From NCBI GenBank assembly GCA_937864375.1, contig CALMJO010000378.1:1-20282 (forward strand): 20,282 nt of DNA, written 5' to 3'. Origin of the DNA: an uncultured Spirochaetota bacterium. GTDB lineage: Bacteria > Spirochaetota > UBA4802 > UBA5368. The notes beneath the pieces were generated by a model. The model searched no databases. It was not told the origin of the DNA and was given only the letters and a program-made list of their open reading frames with translations. Positions 1 to 7,265 of the stretch are shown piece after piece. Both the position numbers and the translations under genes were made by a program. Positions within the stretch are counted from its first letter, which is position 1. The number at the start of each line of letters is the position of its first letter.

Positions 1-1
1 G

Positions 2-724
2 AAGCTCGCGACAGCCGTGGAGGAAATTCTCACCGGGAACGGCTTCGCCGGCGTGGTCGCCGCCGGAAGCCGGTACGAGTCCGAGCTGGGCGTACTTTCG
101 GTCGGCTTCAGACCGGACATCTCGATCGCCGGGGCATCCGGCTTGGCGTGCGCGGAGTTTGGCGTGCGCGTGGACGCATCGCTTGCGACATCGGTCCCCC
201 GCGTATTCGCCGCTGGCGACTGCGTTTCGGCATGGTCAGTCATCGACGGCGCTCCCGTACCGGTCAAGCTCGCCACCTGCGCCTACAAGCAGGGAACCGT
301 CGCGGGAATCAACGCGGCGGGAGGAGCGGCCGCCTACCGGGGAACGGCAGGCACGTTCGTGACGAGGATCGGCGCACTCGAGATCGCGGGCACCGGTTTC
401 ACCGGCGAGGCGGCGAAGGCGCGTGGCTTCGACCCGGTCGCCGGCAGGATAGGGGCGAATTACCTTCCCGATTACTACCCGGGCGGGTCACAGATCGTCA
501 TCAAGGTGATCTGCGACAGGGCGTCGGGGCGCATCCTGGGCGCGCAGTCCGTGGGTCCCCGGGGCGCGGCCGAGCGGATAAACCTGGTGAGCATGGCGAT
601 CGAATTCGGGATCGATGCGGCCGACTTCGGAAGAACCGAGCTCGCGTATTGTCCCGCGGTGAGCGAGGTGCACGATCCGCTCTTCAAGGCCGTGGAATTC
701 GCGCAACGAAGGATGGCACGATAG
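2..724 (+). CDS. FAD-dependent pyridine nucleotide-disulfide oxidoreductase, C-terminal part (5' end outside window)
   Basis: The frame is open from base 2, so this is the C-terminal two fifths or so of a longer gene; the GTG at 17 is probably internal. The motif VPRVFAAGDC is the second FAD-binding signature (T/P-x-x-x-(V/Y)-F/Y-A-x-GD). It is followed by the helix that packs on the flavin (VKLATCAYKQG) and by a dimerisation domain beginning near GTFVTRIGALEIAGTGFT. The ending AYCPAVSEVHDPLFKA resembles NADH oxidase and CoA-disulfide reductase (typically Y-A-P-P-F-S-x-x-x-DP) more than dihydrolipoamide dehydrogenase, which carries HPT-x-x-E there. The stop TAG (722-724) directly abuts the ATG of gcvT, so the two are co-translated. 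Placement at the head of a glycine-cleavage operon suggests a redox role tied to it, possibly as an unusual lipoamide-reoxidising partner; that is inference. The N-terminal active-site cysteines cannot be seen. Confidence 0.8.
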   Translation, partial: KLATAVEEILTGNGFAGVVAAGSRYESELGVLSVGFRPDISIAGASGLACAEFGVRVDASLATSVPRVFAAGDCVSAWSVIDGAPVPVKLATCAYKQGTVAGINAAGGAAAYRGTAGTFVTRIGALEIAGTGFTGEAAKARGFDPVAGRIGANYLPDYYPGGSQIVIKVICDRASGRILGAQSVGPRGAAERINLVSMAIEFGIDAADFGRTELAYCPAVSEVHDPLFKAVEFAQRRMAR

Positions 725-1810
725 ATGAACCTTACCCCGCTTCATGAAGAACACCTGAAGCTCAACGCGCGGATGGTAGATTTCGCGGGCTGGGAACTTC
801 CCGTCATGTACACGTCCATCCTGGACGAGCACGCCGCGACCCGTACGAAGGCCGGGATTTTCGACGTCTCTCACATGGGGGAAATACTCGTGCGCGGAAG
901 AGGAGCGGAACGGCTCCTGAGAAGGCTTGTGCCCACGAGCATGGACCGCGTGAGGCCAGGGCGCGGCATGTATACCTGCTTGTGCAACGAGCGTGGCGGC
1001 GTGGTCGACGACATCTTCATCTTCATGAAAGGCGCGGACGATTACTACCTGGTGGTCAACGCGGCGACGACCGGCAAGGACCTCGCATGGATACGCGCGC
1101 ACAACGATACCGGCGCCTTGGTGGAGGACGTTTCCAGCGCCACCGCGAAGATCGACATCCAGGGACCGCGGGCGCGGGAGATCGTCGTGAGGGTCCTGGG
1201 CGACGGCGGCATCGCCGGCCTGGAGCGCTTTCATTTCCTGGATATCCCGTACGGCGGGGGTTCGATGATGGTCTCGCAGTCGGGATACACCGGCGAGCAC
1301 GGGTACGAATTGTTCCCGGCCGCCGCACATTCCGTGCGGCTATGGTGCGACCTGGTCGAGGCGGGACGGGACCTGGGCCTTAAGCCCGCGGGGCTGGGCG
1401 CGCGCGACACCCTGAGGCTCGAGGCGGCGTATTCCCTCTACGGGCACGAGATCAGCGACGACATTTCCCCCGTGGAGGCGGGCATCGGGTGGTTCGTGAA
1501 CTCTGCGGACGGTTACATCGGCAGGGACGTGCTCGTCGGCCATAAGTCCGGGGGAGCGCCCAGAGAACTCATCTGCGTCGAATTGACGGGGAGGGGCGTT
1601 CCCCGCGACGGCTGCGAGGTGTACGCCGGGGACGCGAAGATCGGGGTCATGACGAGCGCGGGCTATTCCCCCACGCTTAAAAAGGGGATCGGCCTCGTGC
1701 TGGCGCGCAGGGGCGCCGCCGCCCCCGGTTCCCAATTGCAAGTAAGTATTCGCGGCTCGCTGGTCGACGCGCGCGCGGTCCAGCGGCCGTTCTACAGGTA
1801 CCATGCCTGA
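725..1810 (+). CDS. gcvT: Glycine cleavage system T protein (aminomethyltransferase)
   Basis: This transfers the methylene carbon from the aminomethyl-lipoyl group of GcvH to tetrahydrofolate and releases ammonia (cytosol). It has 361 residues, a usual length. Family motifs in order are FAGWELPVMY near the N-terminus, FDVSHMGE, the block CNERGGVVDDIFIF carrying the conserved Asp pair of the folate site, SQSGYTGEHGYELF, and GLGARDTLRLEAAYSLYGHE. The OB-like C-terminal domain contains the TSAGYSPTLKKGIGLV motif. The ATG follows the upstream stop with no spacer, which decides the start. It is the second gene of the unit oxidoreductase-gcvT-gcvH-gcvPA. Confidence 0.96.
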   Translation: MNLTPLHEEHLKLNARMVDFAGWELPVMYTSILDEHAATRTKAGIFDVSHMGEILVRGRGAERLLRRLVPTSMDRVRPGRGMYTCLCNERGGVVDDIFIFMKGADDYYLVVNAATTGKDLAWIRAHNDTGALVEDVSSATAKIDIQGPRAREIVVRVLGDGGIAGLERFHFLDIPYGGGSMMVSQSGYTGEHGYELFPAAAHSVRLWCDLVEAGRDLGLKPAGLGARDTLRLEAAYSLYGHEISDDISPVEAGIGWFVNSADGYIGRDVLVGHKSGGAPRELICVELTGRGVPRDGCEVYAGDAKIGVMTSAGYSPTLKKGIGLVLARRGAAAPGSQLQVSIRGSLVDARAVQRPFYRYHA

Positions 1811-1846
1811 CAAATTTCTTGATAGTACCATTCCCAGGAGGATGCG

Positions 1847-2236
1847 ATGAGCCAGATACCGGACGATATCAGATACACGAAGGACCATGAATGGGTGCGG
1901 ATGGACGGCGATTTCATAGCGGTCTGCGGCATTACGGACCACGCCCAGGAGATGCTCACCGATATAGTCTTCGTCGAGCTGCCCGAGGCGGGAATCGAGT
2001 TCTCCCGGGGCGAAAGGGTCGCCACCGTGGAGTCGGTGAAGGCGGTGTCGAATATCTACGCGCCCGTGTCGGGGAAGGTTATCGAGGTTAACACGGCACT
2101 GGAGAACGCGCCCGAGCTCGTGAACAGCGACCCCTACGGCGAGGGCTGGATCTTCAAGCTCGAGGTGAAGAGCGCACTGGAGCTCGAGTCGCTCCTAGAC
2201 GCGGCCGCCTATGCCGCACATGTCGAGGCGGAGTGA
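1847..2236 (+). CDS. gcvH: Glycine cleavage system H protein (lipoyl carrier)
   Basis: This is a small cytosolic carrier whose lipoyl arm shuttles the aminomethyl group between the P, T and L proteins. It has 129 residues, normal for the family. The lipoylation site is Lys65 in VATVESVKAVSNIYAPVSG. The N-terminal YTKDHEWV and the DIVFVELPEAG block are also typical. A strong ribosome binding site AGGAGG lies 5 nt before the ATG. It sits 36 bases after gcvT and 3 bases before gcvPA, so all are in one operon. Confidence 0.97.
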   Translation: MSQIPDDIRYTKDHEWVRMDGDFIAVCGITDHAQEMLTDIVFVELPEAGIEFSRGERVATVESVKAVSNIYAPVSGKVIEVNTALENAPELVNSDPYGEGWIFKLEVKSALELESLLDAAAYAAHVEAE

Positions 2237-2239
2237 GCC

Positions 2240-3562
2240 ATGGCCTTCGCGTGCGGAACGGACGGTGATCGCGAGGAGATGCTCAGGACCATTGGCGTGA
2301 AGAGCGTCGATGACCTCTTCGCCGACATCCCCGAGGCGCTGCGCCTGACCGGGAGGCTGGATCTCCCGCCGGCGCTGTCGGAGCAGGAAGCCGTCAGGCT
2401 CGTGGAGGGAATCGCGTCCCGGAACAGGCTGTGCGTCTCGTTCGCCGGGGCGGGCGCGTACAATCATTACGTGCCGGCTGTCGTGGACGCTCTCGCATCC
2501 CGTTCGGAGTTCTATACCGCGTATACCCCCTACCAGCCCGAGGTGAGCCAGGGAACGCTCACCGCCATATTCGAATTCCAGACCATGATTGCGCGCCTTA
2601 CCGGCATGGAGATCGCAAACGCAAGCCTTTACGACGGGGCGACTGCGCTGGCCGAGGCCGCGCTCCTGGCGGTAAGGACCACCGGCAGGAAGTCGGTGAT
2701 GGTTTCCAGGGCGGTCCACCCGCATTACCGCGAGGTGCTCTGTACCTACGCGTGGGCCAACGACCTCGAGATCAGGGAGGTGCCCGTCAACGACGGGACT
2801 TCCGGCGGTGACGGGACAGGGGAGGCGCCCGACGACCGGACGGCGGCGCTCGTGGTGCAGAACCCGAATTTCTTTGGCTGCATAGAGGACCTGGAGGCTT
2901 GCGCGAAATCGGCGCATGAAAAGGGGGCGCTCCTTGTCGCGCTGGTGACGGAGCCGGTGAGCATGGGGCTCCTCAAGCCCCCCGGCGACTGCGGCGCGGA
3001 CATCGCCTGCGGGGAGGCATCGGGACTCGGCAATTACATGGGGTTTGGAGGACCCGCGCTTGGGTTCATGGCCGTGCGGCGTGACTTCATGAGGACGCTT
3101 CCCGGACGGCTCGTGGGCAGGAGCGTGGACGTTGACGGGCGGGAGGCATACGTGCTCACCCTCCAGACCAGGGAACAGCATATACGGCGCGAGCGAGCCA
3201 CCTCGAACATCTGCACGAACCAGGGCCTGTGCGCGCTGCGCACCGTCATGTACCTGAGCCTCCTGGGACCAAGGCTGCGCGAGCTCGCGGAGCTGAATCA
3301 TCGCCTGGCATCGTACTGCTCCCGCCGCCTGGAGGACGGGGGATACCGGATTATGTTCAACAGGCCCTTTTTCAACGAGATTGCGGTACAGGTACCCGGT
3401 ACCGAACAAGCCATACAGCGGCTGGCCCGCGAGGGCATGGGCGGGGGGATCGCGCTGGGCCGGTATTATTCCGAGTACCCCGATGCGATGCTTATCTGCT
3501 GTACGGAATTGATTACTCCCTCGGACATCGACGCCCTTGTCTCGATGCTCAGGGCCGGTTGA
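2240..3562 (+). CDS. gcvPA: Glycine dehydrogenase (decarboxylating) subunit 1
   Basis: This is the N-terminal half-type subunit of the two-subunit P protein, which decarboxylates glycine and loads GcvH. At 440 residues it matches the split bacterial form. Typical sequences are SFAGAGAYNHYVPAVVDAL near residue 70, FYTAYTPYQPEVSQGTL, EIANASLYDGATALAEA, VVQNPNFFG, and the late TSNICTNQGLCALRT. The pyridoxal-phosphate lysine belongs to subunit 2, so this protein alone is not a complete enzyme. The ATG is 3 bases after the gcvH stop. Normally gcvPB follows directly; here a non-coding stretch and a lipoprotein gene follow instead, so gcvPB must lie elsewhere or be missing. Confidence 0.95.
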   Translation: MAFACGTDGDREEMLRTIGVKSVDDLFADIPEALRLTGRLDLPPALSEQEAVRLVEGIASRNRLCVSFAGAGAYNHYVPAVVDALASRSEFYTAYTPYQPEVSQGTLTAIFEFQTMIARLTGMEIANASLYDGATALAEAALLAVRTTGRKSVMVSRAVHPHYREVLCTYAWANDLEIREVPVNDGTSGGDGTGEAPDDRTAALVVQNPNFFGCIEDLEACAKSAHEKGALLVALVTEPVSMGLLKPPGDCGADIACGEASGLGNYMGFGGPALGFMAVRRDFMRTLPGRLVGRSVDVDGREAYVLTLQTREQHIRRERATSNICTNQGLCALRTVMYLSLLGPRLRELAELNHRLASYCSRRLEDGGYRIMFNRPFFNEIAVQVPGTEQAIQRLAREGMGGGIALGRYYSEYPDAMLICCTELITPSDIDALVSMLRAG

Positions 3563-3643
3563 CGCCACGTCGCCTGACCGCTTGCCCGTTTTGACGGCCT
3601 TCATCTATCAAGGAAAAAAAATTAAAAATTCCGCACTCGCGTA

Positions 3644-3672
3644 TTGAATTCCCCCGCGCGCGTAAATATATT
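3644..3672 (+). promoter_or_regulatory. Sigma70-type promoter TTGAAT-N17-TATATT
   Basis: The -35 TTGAAT is at 3644-3649 and the -10 TATATT at 3667-3672, with exactly 17 bp between them. Transcription would start near 3679. It would read the 18-codon mini-ORF, the hairpin and the lipoprotein gene downstream. The -10 sits in an AT-rich patch within otherwise GC-rich DNA. Confidence 0.6.
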
Positions 3673-3718
3673 TTTTCCATGCTACAGGGAGGTAGAACCT
3701 GAAACAAAGGAGAATACT

Positions 3719-3775
3719 ATGCATTCGGGAGTGAGTCCCCCGTGGAGTTCCACTGAAGTACATTGTTCAGCATAA
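3719..3775 (+). CDS. Possible 18-residue leader peptide ORF
   Basis: An ATG at 3719 is preceded by a near-ideal ribosome binding site AAAGGAG (3706-3712, 6-nt spacing) and runs 18 codons to TAA: MHSGVSPPWSSTEVHCSA. It lies about 40 nt downstream of a good promoter, and its stop codon is inside the left arm of a strong hairpin, an arrangement seen in leader peptides that couple translation to attenuation. The peptide has one Trp, two adjacent Pro and no strong run of a single amino acid, so no amino-acid control can be assigned. It could also be a chance ORF behind a good SD. Confidence 0.35.
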   Translation: MHSGVSPPWSSTEVHCSA

Positions 3776-3813
3776 GGCCTGTAATATGATTTGATTATTA
3801 CGGGCCTTATGCT
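3769..3813 (+). repeat. 17-bp inverted repeat / hairpin upstream of lipoprotein gene
   Basis: The left arm (3769-3785, AGCATAAGGCCTGTAAT) pairs with the right arm (3797-3813) over all 17 positions, with a single G-U wobble, around an 11-nt loop. No T-run follows, so it is not a plain intrinsic terminator. It may be an attenuator, an RNA-stabilising hairpin or a palindromic repeat. It overlaps the end of the mini-ORF and lies 37 nt before the lipoprotein start codon. Confidence 0.75.
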
Positions 3814-3850
3814 ATTAATGGGTCTCATAAAAATTGTCGGAAGGGGACCA

Positions 3851-4369
3851 ATGAAGAAAGCCATGGCGGCGGCGTGCCTGTGTGCGTGCATAATGGTGTC
3901 GTGCACCATATGGAGCCGGCGCGACTGGGAAAGGATAGAAAACAAGAAATTTGTCATGAGCTCGTTCGTGTATATAAACAGGGCCGCTGAGAGGGAGAGC
4001 GCTTTCGAATTCATCAAGTCCTTCCCGGTTGCGGACATTGTCTCCGTGCTCCAGGAAAAATTCGGAATCACCGTTGATACCTCGGAATTCGATTCCTTCT
4101 TTGCCAATGAAAAAAACTTTCGGGCGCTGCAGGTAAGCGGTATACTGTTCAGGGAGCGGTTCGCCTGGACTGCGCTAAAACCGGTATTGCAATCGGTCGA
4201 GATTGAGTATTCCCGAATGCCCCTCGAGGAAAGTGCCGACACGATCATATCCTGGACCGTCCGCGTGCTCACCGACGGAAACGTGAGAGCGCTGTATACC
4301 GACGATGTCGACGATTATCGAAACGTGCCTTCGAGTCTTGCCGCGAAGGCGGGAATTCGCACCAAATAG
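3851..4369 (+). CDS. Small hypothetical lipoprotein
   Basis: 172 residues if started at the ATG at 3851, which has SD GGAAGGGG four bases upstream; an earlier TTG at 3791 lies inside the hairpin and is unlikely. The N-terminus MKKAMAAACLCACIMVSC is a short lipoprotein signal ending in a relaxed lipobox (MVSC, Cys18), of the loose kind seen in spirochaetes. The mature part is soluble and mixed alpha/beta, without a motif I recognise; it contains ENKKFVMSSFVYINRAAERE and a C-terminal stretch with VEIEYSRMPLEESADTIISW. It probably faces the periplasm or outer membrane. The function is unknown. Proximity to tup genes (104 bases upstream of tupA) may be incidental. Confidence 0.7.
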   Translation: MKKAMAAACLCACIMVSCTIWSRRDWERIENKKFVMSSFVYINRAAERESAFEFIKSFPVADIVSVLQEKFGITVDTSEFDSFFANEKNFRALQVSGILFRERFAWTALKPVLQSVEIEYSRMPLEESADTIISWTVRVLTDGNVRALYTDDVDDYRNVPSSLAAKAGIRTK

Positions 4370-4392
4370 CAATTGATACTGGAAAATATTTA

Positions 4393-4423
4393 TTGCAATT
4401 CCAACCTTTGCTTCCAATATATT
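4393..4423 (+). promoter_or_regulatory. Weak candidate promoter for tupABC
   Basis: TTGCAA (4393-4398) and TATATT (4418-4423) are 19 bp apart, longer than ideal. They lie in the AT-rich 104-base gap before tupA. Two identical palindromes AAATATTT (4384-4391 and 4427-4434) flank the promoter, with centres 43 bp apart, and could be operator half-sites. In AT-rich DNA this may be chance. Confidence 0.35.
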
Positions 4424-4473
4424 ACTAAATATTTCACTAATTCTCGAAATCTACCATCAAAGAGAGGTGCAAA

Positions 4474-5310
4474 ATGAAGAACATGCGCGGTTTCATGCAT
4501 GCTGTGTGTGCCGTCATTCTCGTGGCAGCGCTTGCGGCTGTTCCCGGATGCGGCAAGAAAACCGAGCTGATCCTCGCCACGACGACCAGCACCCAGGACT
4601 CGGGGCTCCTGGACGTCCTCCTGCCGGAATTCCAGAAGAAGACCGGGATCATGGTCAAAACGATCGCGGTGGGTTCGGGCCAGGCGATGGCGATGGGCGA
4701 GCGCGGCGAAGCGGACGTCCTGCTGGTGCATTCACCCGATGCGGAGAAGAAGTTCATGGAAGGCGGGTTCGGGTCCAGCTACAAGCTCGTCATGCATAAC
4801 GACTTCATCATGGTGGGACCGGCCGATGATCCCGCAAAGCTGAAGGGCGAAAAGTCTTCCATTGAAGCTTTCAAGAAGCTCGCGGCGTCGGGCGCCATGT
4901 TCATGTCGCGCGGCGACAAGTCGGGCACCCATTCCAAGGAGCTCAAGCTCTGGAAGGACGCCAAGATCGATCCCGAAAAGCAGAAATGGTACCAGTCGAC
5001 GTCTTTGGGGATGGGCGACACCCTCAAGGTCGCATCGGAAAAGAAGGCCTACACCCTCGCAGACCGGGGCACCTACCTCGCGCTCAAGAAGAACCTGGGC
5101 CTTGAGATTCTCGTGGAGGGCGACGAGGCCTTGAAGAACATCTACCACGTCATTTCAATCAACGCGGGAAAGTTTCCCAAGGTGAACAAGGACGGGGCGG
5201 AAAAGTTCGTCGATTTCATCGTGTCCAAAGAGGTGCAGGAAACCATAGGGAAGTTCGGCGTCGACAAGTACGGCTCGCCGCTCTTCTTCCCCGACGCGCT
5301 GAAGAAATAA
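4474..5310 (+). CDS. tupA: Tungstate ABC transporter substrate-binding lipoprotein
   Basis: This captures tungstate (possibly molybdate) in the periplasm and hands it to TupB. It has 278 residues. A lipoprotein signal ends at AAVPGC (Cys26). The mature protein begins with LILATTTSTQDSGLLDVLLP; the TTTSTQDSGLL motif is the oxyanion-binding signature of the TupA/PBP-like family. Further family features are IAVGSGQAMAMGERGEADVLLVHSP, a domain crossing near FMSRGDKSGTHSKEL, and a late VDFIVSKEVQETI. The SD AGAGAGG lies upstream of the ATG. It is followed by permease and ATPase genes in the usual Tup order. Tungsten use fits an anaerobe with tungsto-enzymes. Confidence 0.93.
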   Translation: MKNMRGFMHAVCAVILVAALAAVPGCGKKTELILATTTSTQDSGLLDVLLPEFQKKTGIMVKTIAVGSGQAMAMGERGEADVLLVHSPDAEKKFMEGGFGSSYKLVMHNDFIMVGPADDPAKLKGEKSSIEAFKKLAASGAMFMSRGDKSGTHSKELKLWKDAKIDPEKQKWYQSTSLGMGDTLKVASEKKAYTLADRGTYLALKKNLGLEILVEGDEALKNIYHVISINAGKFPKVNKDGAEKFVDFIVSKEVQETIGKFGVDKYGSPLFFPDALKK

Positions 5311-5320
5311 AGGAACTCGC

Positions 5321-6016
5321 GTGGACCTGATACTGGAGGGCGTTCAAAAGGCCTTCGCACTCATCGTTTCACTTGACAGCGAGGTCATGGAGGTCGTGCT
5401 GCTCACCCTCCAGATATCGGGAAGCGCGACCTTCATCAGCCTCTTTCTCGGGATGAGCACGGGCACGGTAATCGCCCTCAACGATTTCCGCGGCAAGCGG
5501 TTCGTGGTGAGCATCATCAACACCGGCATGGGCCTCCCGCCCGTGGTGGTGGGCCTCTTCGTCGCGATACTCTTATGGAGAAGCGGCCCGCTCGGCTTCT
5601 TGGGAATACTGTATACCCCGGTCGCCATGGTCATCGCCCAGGCGATCATCGCGACGCCTATCATCGCCGGGATCACCCTGGCGGCAATGCAAAACCTGCC
5701 GGATAAGCTGCGCCTTCAGATTCTCGCGCTCGGTGCGACCAGGGCGCAGATGGTCCGGCTTCTCATGAAGGAGGCCCGCCTCCCGCTCCTCGCCGCGGTC
5801 ATGGCCGGCTTTGGCGGCGTGGTATCGGAGATCGGGGCCTCCATCATGGTGGGGGGCAATATCAAGGGGTACACCCGCGTGCTCACCACCGCGACTGTGG
5901 GCGAGACTGGCCGGGGCAATTTCGACACGGCGATCGCGCTGGGCATCATCCTGCTCGTCCTCGCGTTCATAATTAACTATTTCCTGACGAGCGTTCAGCA
6001 GCGGGAGCGCAATTAA
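5321..6016 (+). CDS. tupB: Tungstate ABC transporter permease
   Basis: Inner-membrane channel subunit of 231 residues with about five hydrophobic helices (for example residues 24-48, 68-90, 98-125, 160-180 and 202-223). The start is GTG at 5321, with SD AAAGGA six bases upstream. The cytoplasmic coupling loop is the EAA-like segment ALGATRAQMVRLLMKEARLPLLAAVMAGFG, which docks on the ATPase. The sequence GASIMVGGNIKGYTRVLTTA near the C-terminus is typical of Tup/Mod-type permeases. It starts 10 bases after tupA and ends 2 bases before tupC. Confidence 0.92.
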   Translation: MDLILEGVQKAFALIVSLDSEVMEVVLLTLQISGSATFISLFLGMSTGTVIALNDFRGKRFVVSIINTGMGLPPVVVGLFVAILLWRSGPLGFLGILYTPVAMVIAQAIIATPIIAGITLAAMQNLPDKLRLQILALGATRAQMVRLLMKEARLPLLAAVMAGFGGVVSEIGASIMVGGNIKGYTRVLTTATVGETGRGNFDTAIALGIILLVLAFIINYFLTSVQQRERN

Positions 6017-6018
6017 GA

Positions 6019-7122
6019 ATGACACACAAGCCTTTATTGGAACTGCGCGGCCTTGTGGTGCGCAGGGGGGCGGCGACGGTCCTCGACTTGGACGAGCTAG
6101 CTCTTCGAGAGGGCGAGATCATGGCCCTCATCGGTCCCAACGGCGCGGGGAAAACGACCCTCCTGCATTCAATCCTCGGCCTCATACCGGTTGACAGGGG
6201 ATCGATTCTCTTCAAGGGAGAGAGCATCGCCGAATACGCCTACCGGCACCTTTACCGGAGACGCTTCGCTATGGTCTTCCAGGAACCCCTGCTCTTCAGC
6301 TCGTCGGTGTACGGCAATATCGTTTCCGGCCTCAAGATACGCGGCATTTCAAGGAACGAAGTAAAGAAGCGCGCCGCCGAGGAAATGCGGCGCTTCGCGA
6401 TATCCCACCTCGCGGACCGCCAGTCGCGCGCGCTCTCGGGGGGCGAGGCGCAGAGGACGAGCCTGGCGCGCGCCTTCGCCGTTCGGCCGGAGGTCCTGCT
6501 CCTGGACGAGCCGTTCGCGTCGCTGGACGCCATCACGCGCGAATCCATAACACGAGACCTCGAGCGCGCCATCCGTGAAACCGGTACGTCCGTCATCATC
6601 GCCACCCACGACAGGGACGAGGCGCTCAGGCTGGCCGATCGAATATCGGTCATGCAGGGCGGTAAAATAATCCAGACGGGCCCGCCCGCCCAGGTGATGG
6701 AACGGCCCGCCAGCGAATTCGTGGCCGGATTCGTGGGCACGGAAACCATCCTTGCGGGCGAGGTGAAAACGCTGCTCAATGGCACGTTTACGGTTATGGT
6801 GCAGGGATTCGAGGTGGAGCTGGCGGGGGAGGCCTGCCGGGGGGAATACGTTACCTTTTGCGTAAAACCCGAATCGATCGTGATCTCCCGGAATTCGCGT
6901 GGCAGTATGAGCGCCAGGAACCGCTTCCGCGGGCGGGTGACGCGCATCACCGCCCTGCGCCCCTATACCAGGGTGCACCTGGATTGCGGGTTTCCTCTTA
7001 CAGCCTGGATCACTCCTCATTCGGTGCGGGAAATGAACATCGCCGAAGGGGACAGCGTAGAAGCGTCCTTCAAGGCGACGGCGGTGCACGTGATAAGGAG
7101 GGGGGCGCGCAGGGATTCCTGA
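6019..7122 (+). CDS. tupC: Tungstate/molybdate ABC transporter ATP-binding protein with C-terminal TOBE-like domain
   Basis: ATPase subunit of 367 residues. Walker A is GPNGAGKTT (about residues 39-47), the Q-loop is MVFQEPLLF, the ABC signature is LSGGEAQR, Walker B is VLLLDEPFASLD, and the H-loop is ATHDRDEA. After about residue 240 (FVGTETILAGEV) a C-terminal extension of some 120 residues has a TOBE/Mop-like look: SARNRFRGRVTRI followed by beta strands. In ModC-type proteins this region binds oxyanion and gives feedback control. TupC proteins are often shorter, so the long tail points to sensing of internal tungstate or molybdate. The start is 2 bases after the tupB stop, with a weak SD (GGGAG, about 12 nt away). 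Confidence 0.9.
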   Translation: MTHKPLLELRGLVVRRGAATVLDLDELALREGEIMALIGPNGAGKTTLLHSILGLIPVDRGSILFKGESIAEYAYRHLYRRRFAMVFQEPLLFSSSVYGNIVSGLKIRGISRNEVKKRAAEEMRRFAISHLADRQSRALSGGEAQRTSLARAFAVRPEVLLLDEPFASLDAITRESITRDLERAIRETGTSVIIATHDRDEALRLADRISVMQGGKIIQTGPPAQVMERPASEFVAGFVGTETILAGEVKTLLNGTFTVMVQGFEVELAGEACRGEYVTFCVKPESIVISRNSRGSMSARNRFRGRVTRITALRPYTRVHLDCGFPLTAWITPHSVREMNIAEGDSVEASFKATAVHVIRRGARRDS

Positions 7123-7139
7123 ACATGTGCCCTGGAATG

Positions 7140-7180
7140 TCGTGGTTTAACCATGACCACAATATTTTCCAAATTTTTTT
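7140..7180 (+). terminator. Weak candidate terminator after tupC
   Basis: TCGTGGT (7140-7146) and ACCATGA (7150-7156) form a 7-bp stem, with one G-U pair, over a 3-nt loop. A T-rich stretch follows, ending in seven T's (7174-7180). The T-run starts some 17 nt after the stem, so termination may be inefficient. Confidence 0.35.
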
Positions 7181-7185
7181 AGTGC

Positions 7186-7215
7186 TTGACATTGCACAGA
7201 AATCGATTTTATACT
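7186..7215 (+). promoter_or_regulatory. Sigma70-type promoter TTGACA-N18-TATACT
   Basis: A perfect -35 TTGACA (7186-7191) and a -10 TATACT (7210-7215) are 18 bp apart. Transcription would start near 7222, about 44 nt before the cyclase ATG. It is the clearest promoter in the window and marks the start of the three-gene cyclase unit. Confidence 0.8.
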
Positions 7216-7265
7216 CTGGCGGTGTGATGTATTGACATTTAATCTGAATCCATGGAAGGATTCGC

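Noticed and set aside
2195..3604. A 469-codon open frame on the minus strand, antisense to gcvPA
   Set aside because: No recognisable protein; the plus strand encodes an unmistakable GcvPA in an operon.
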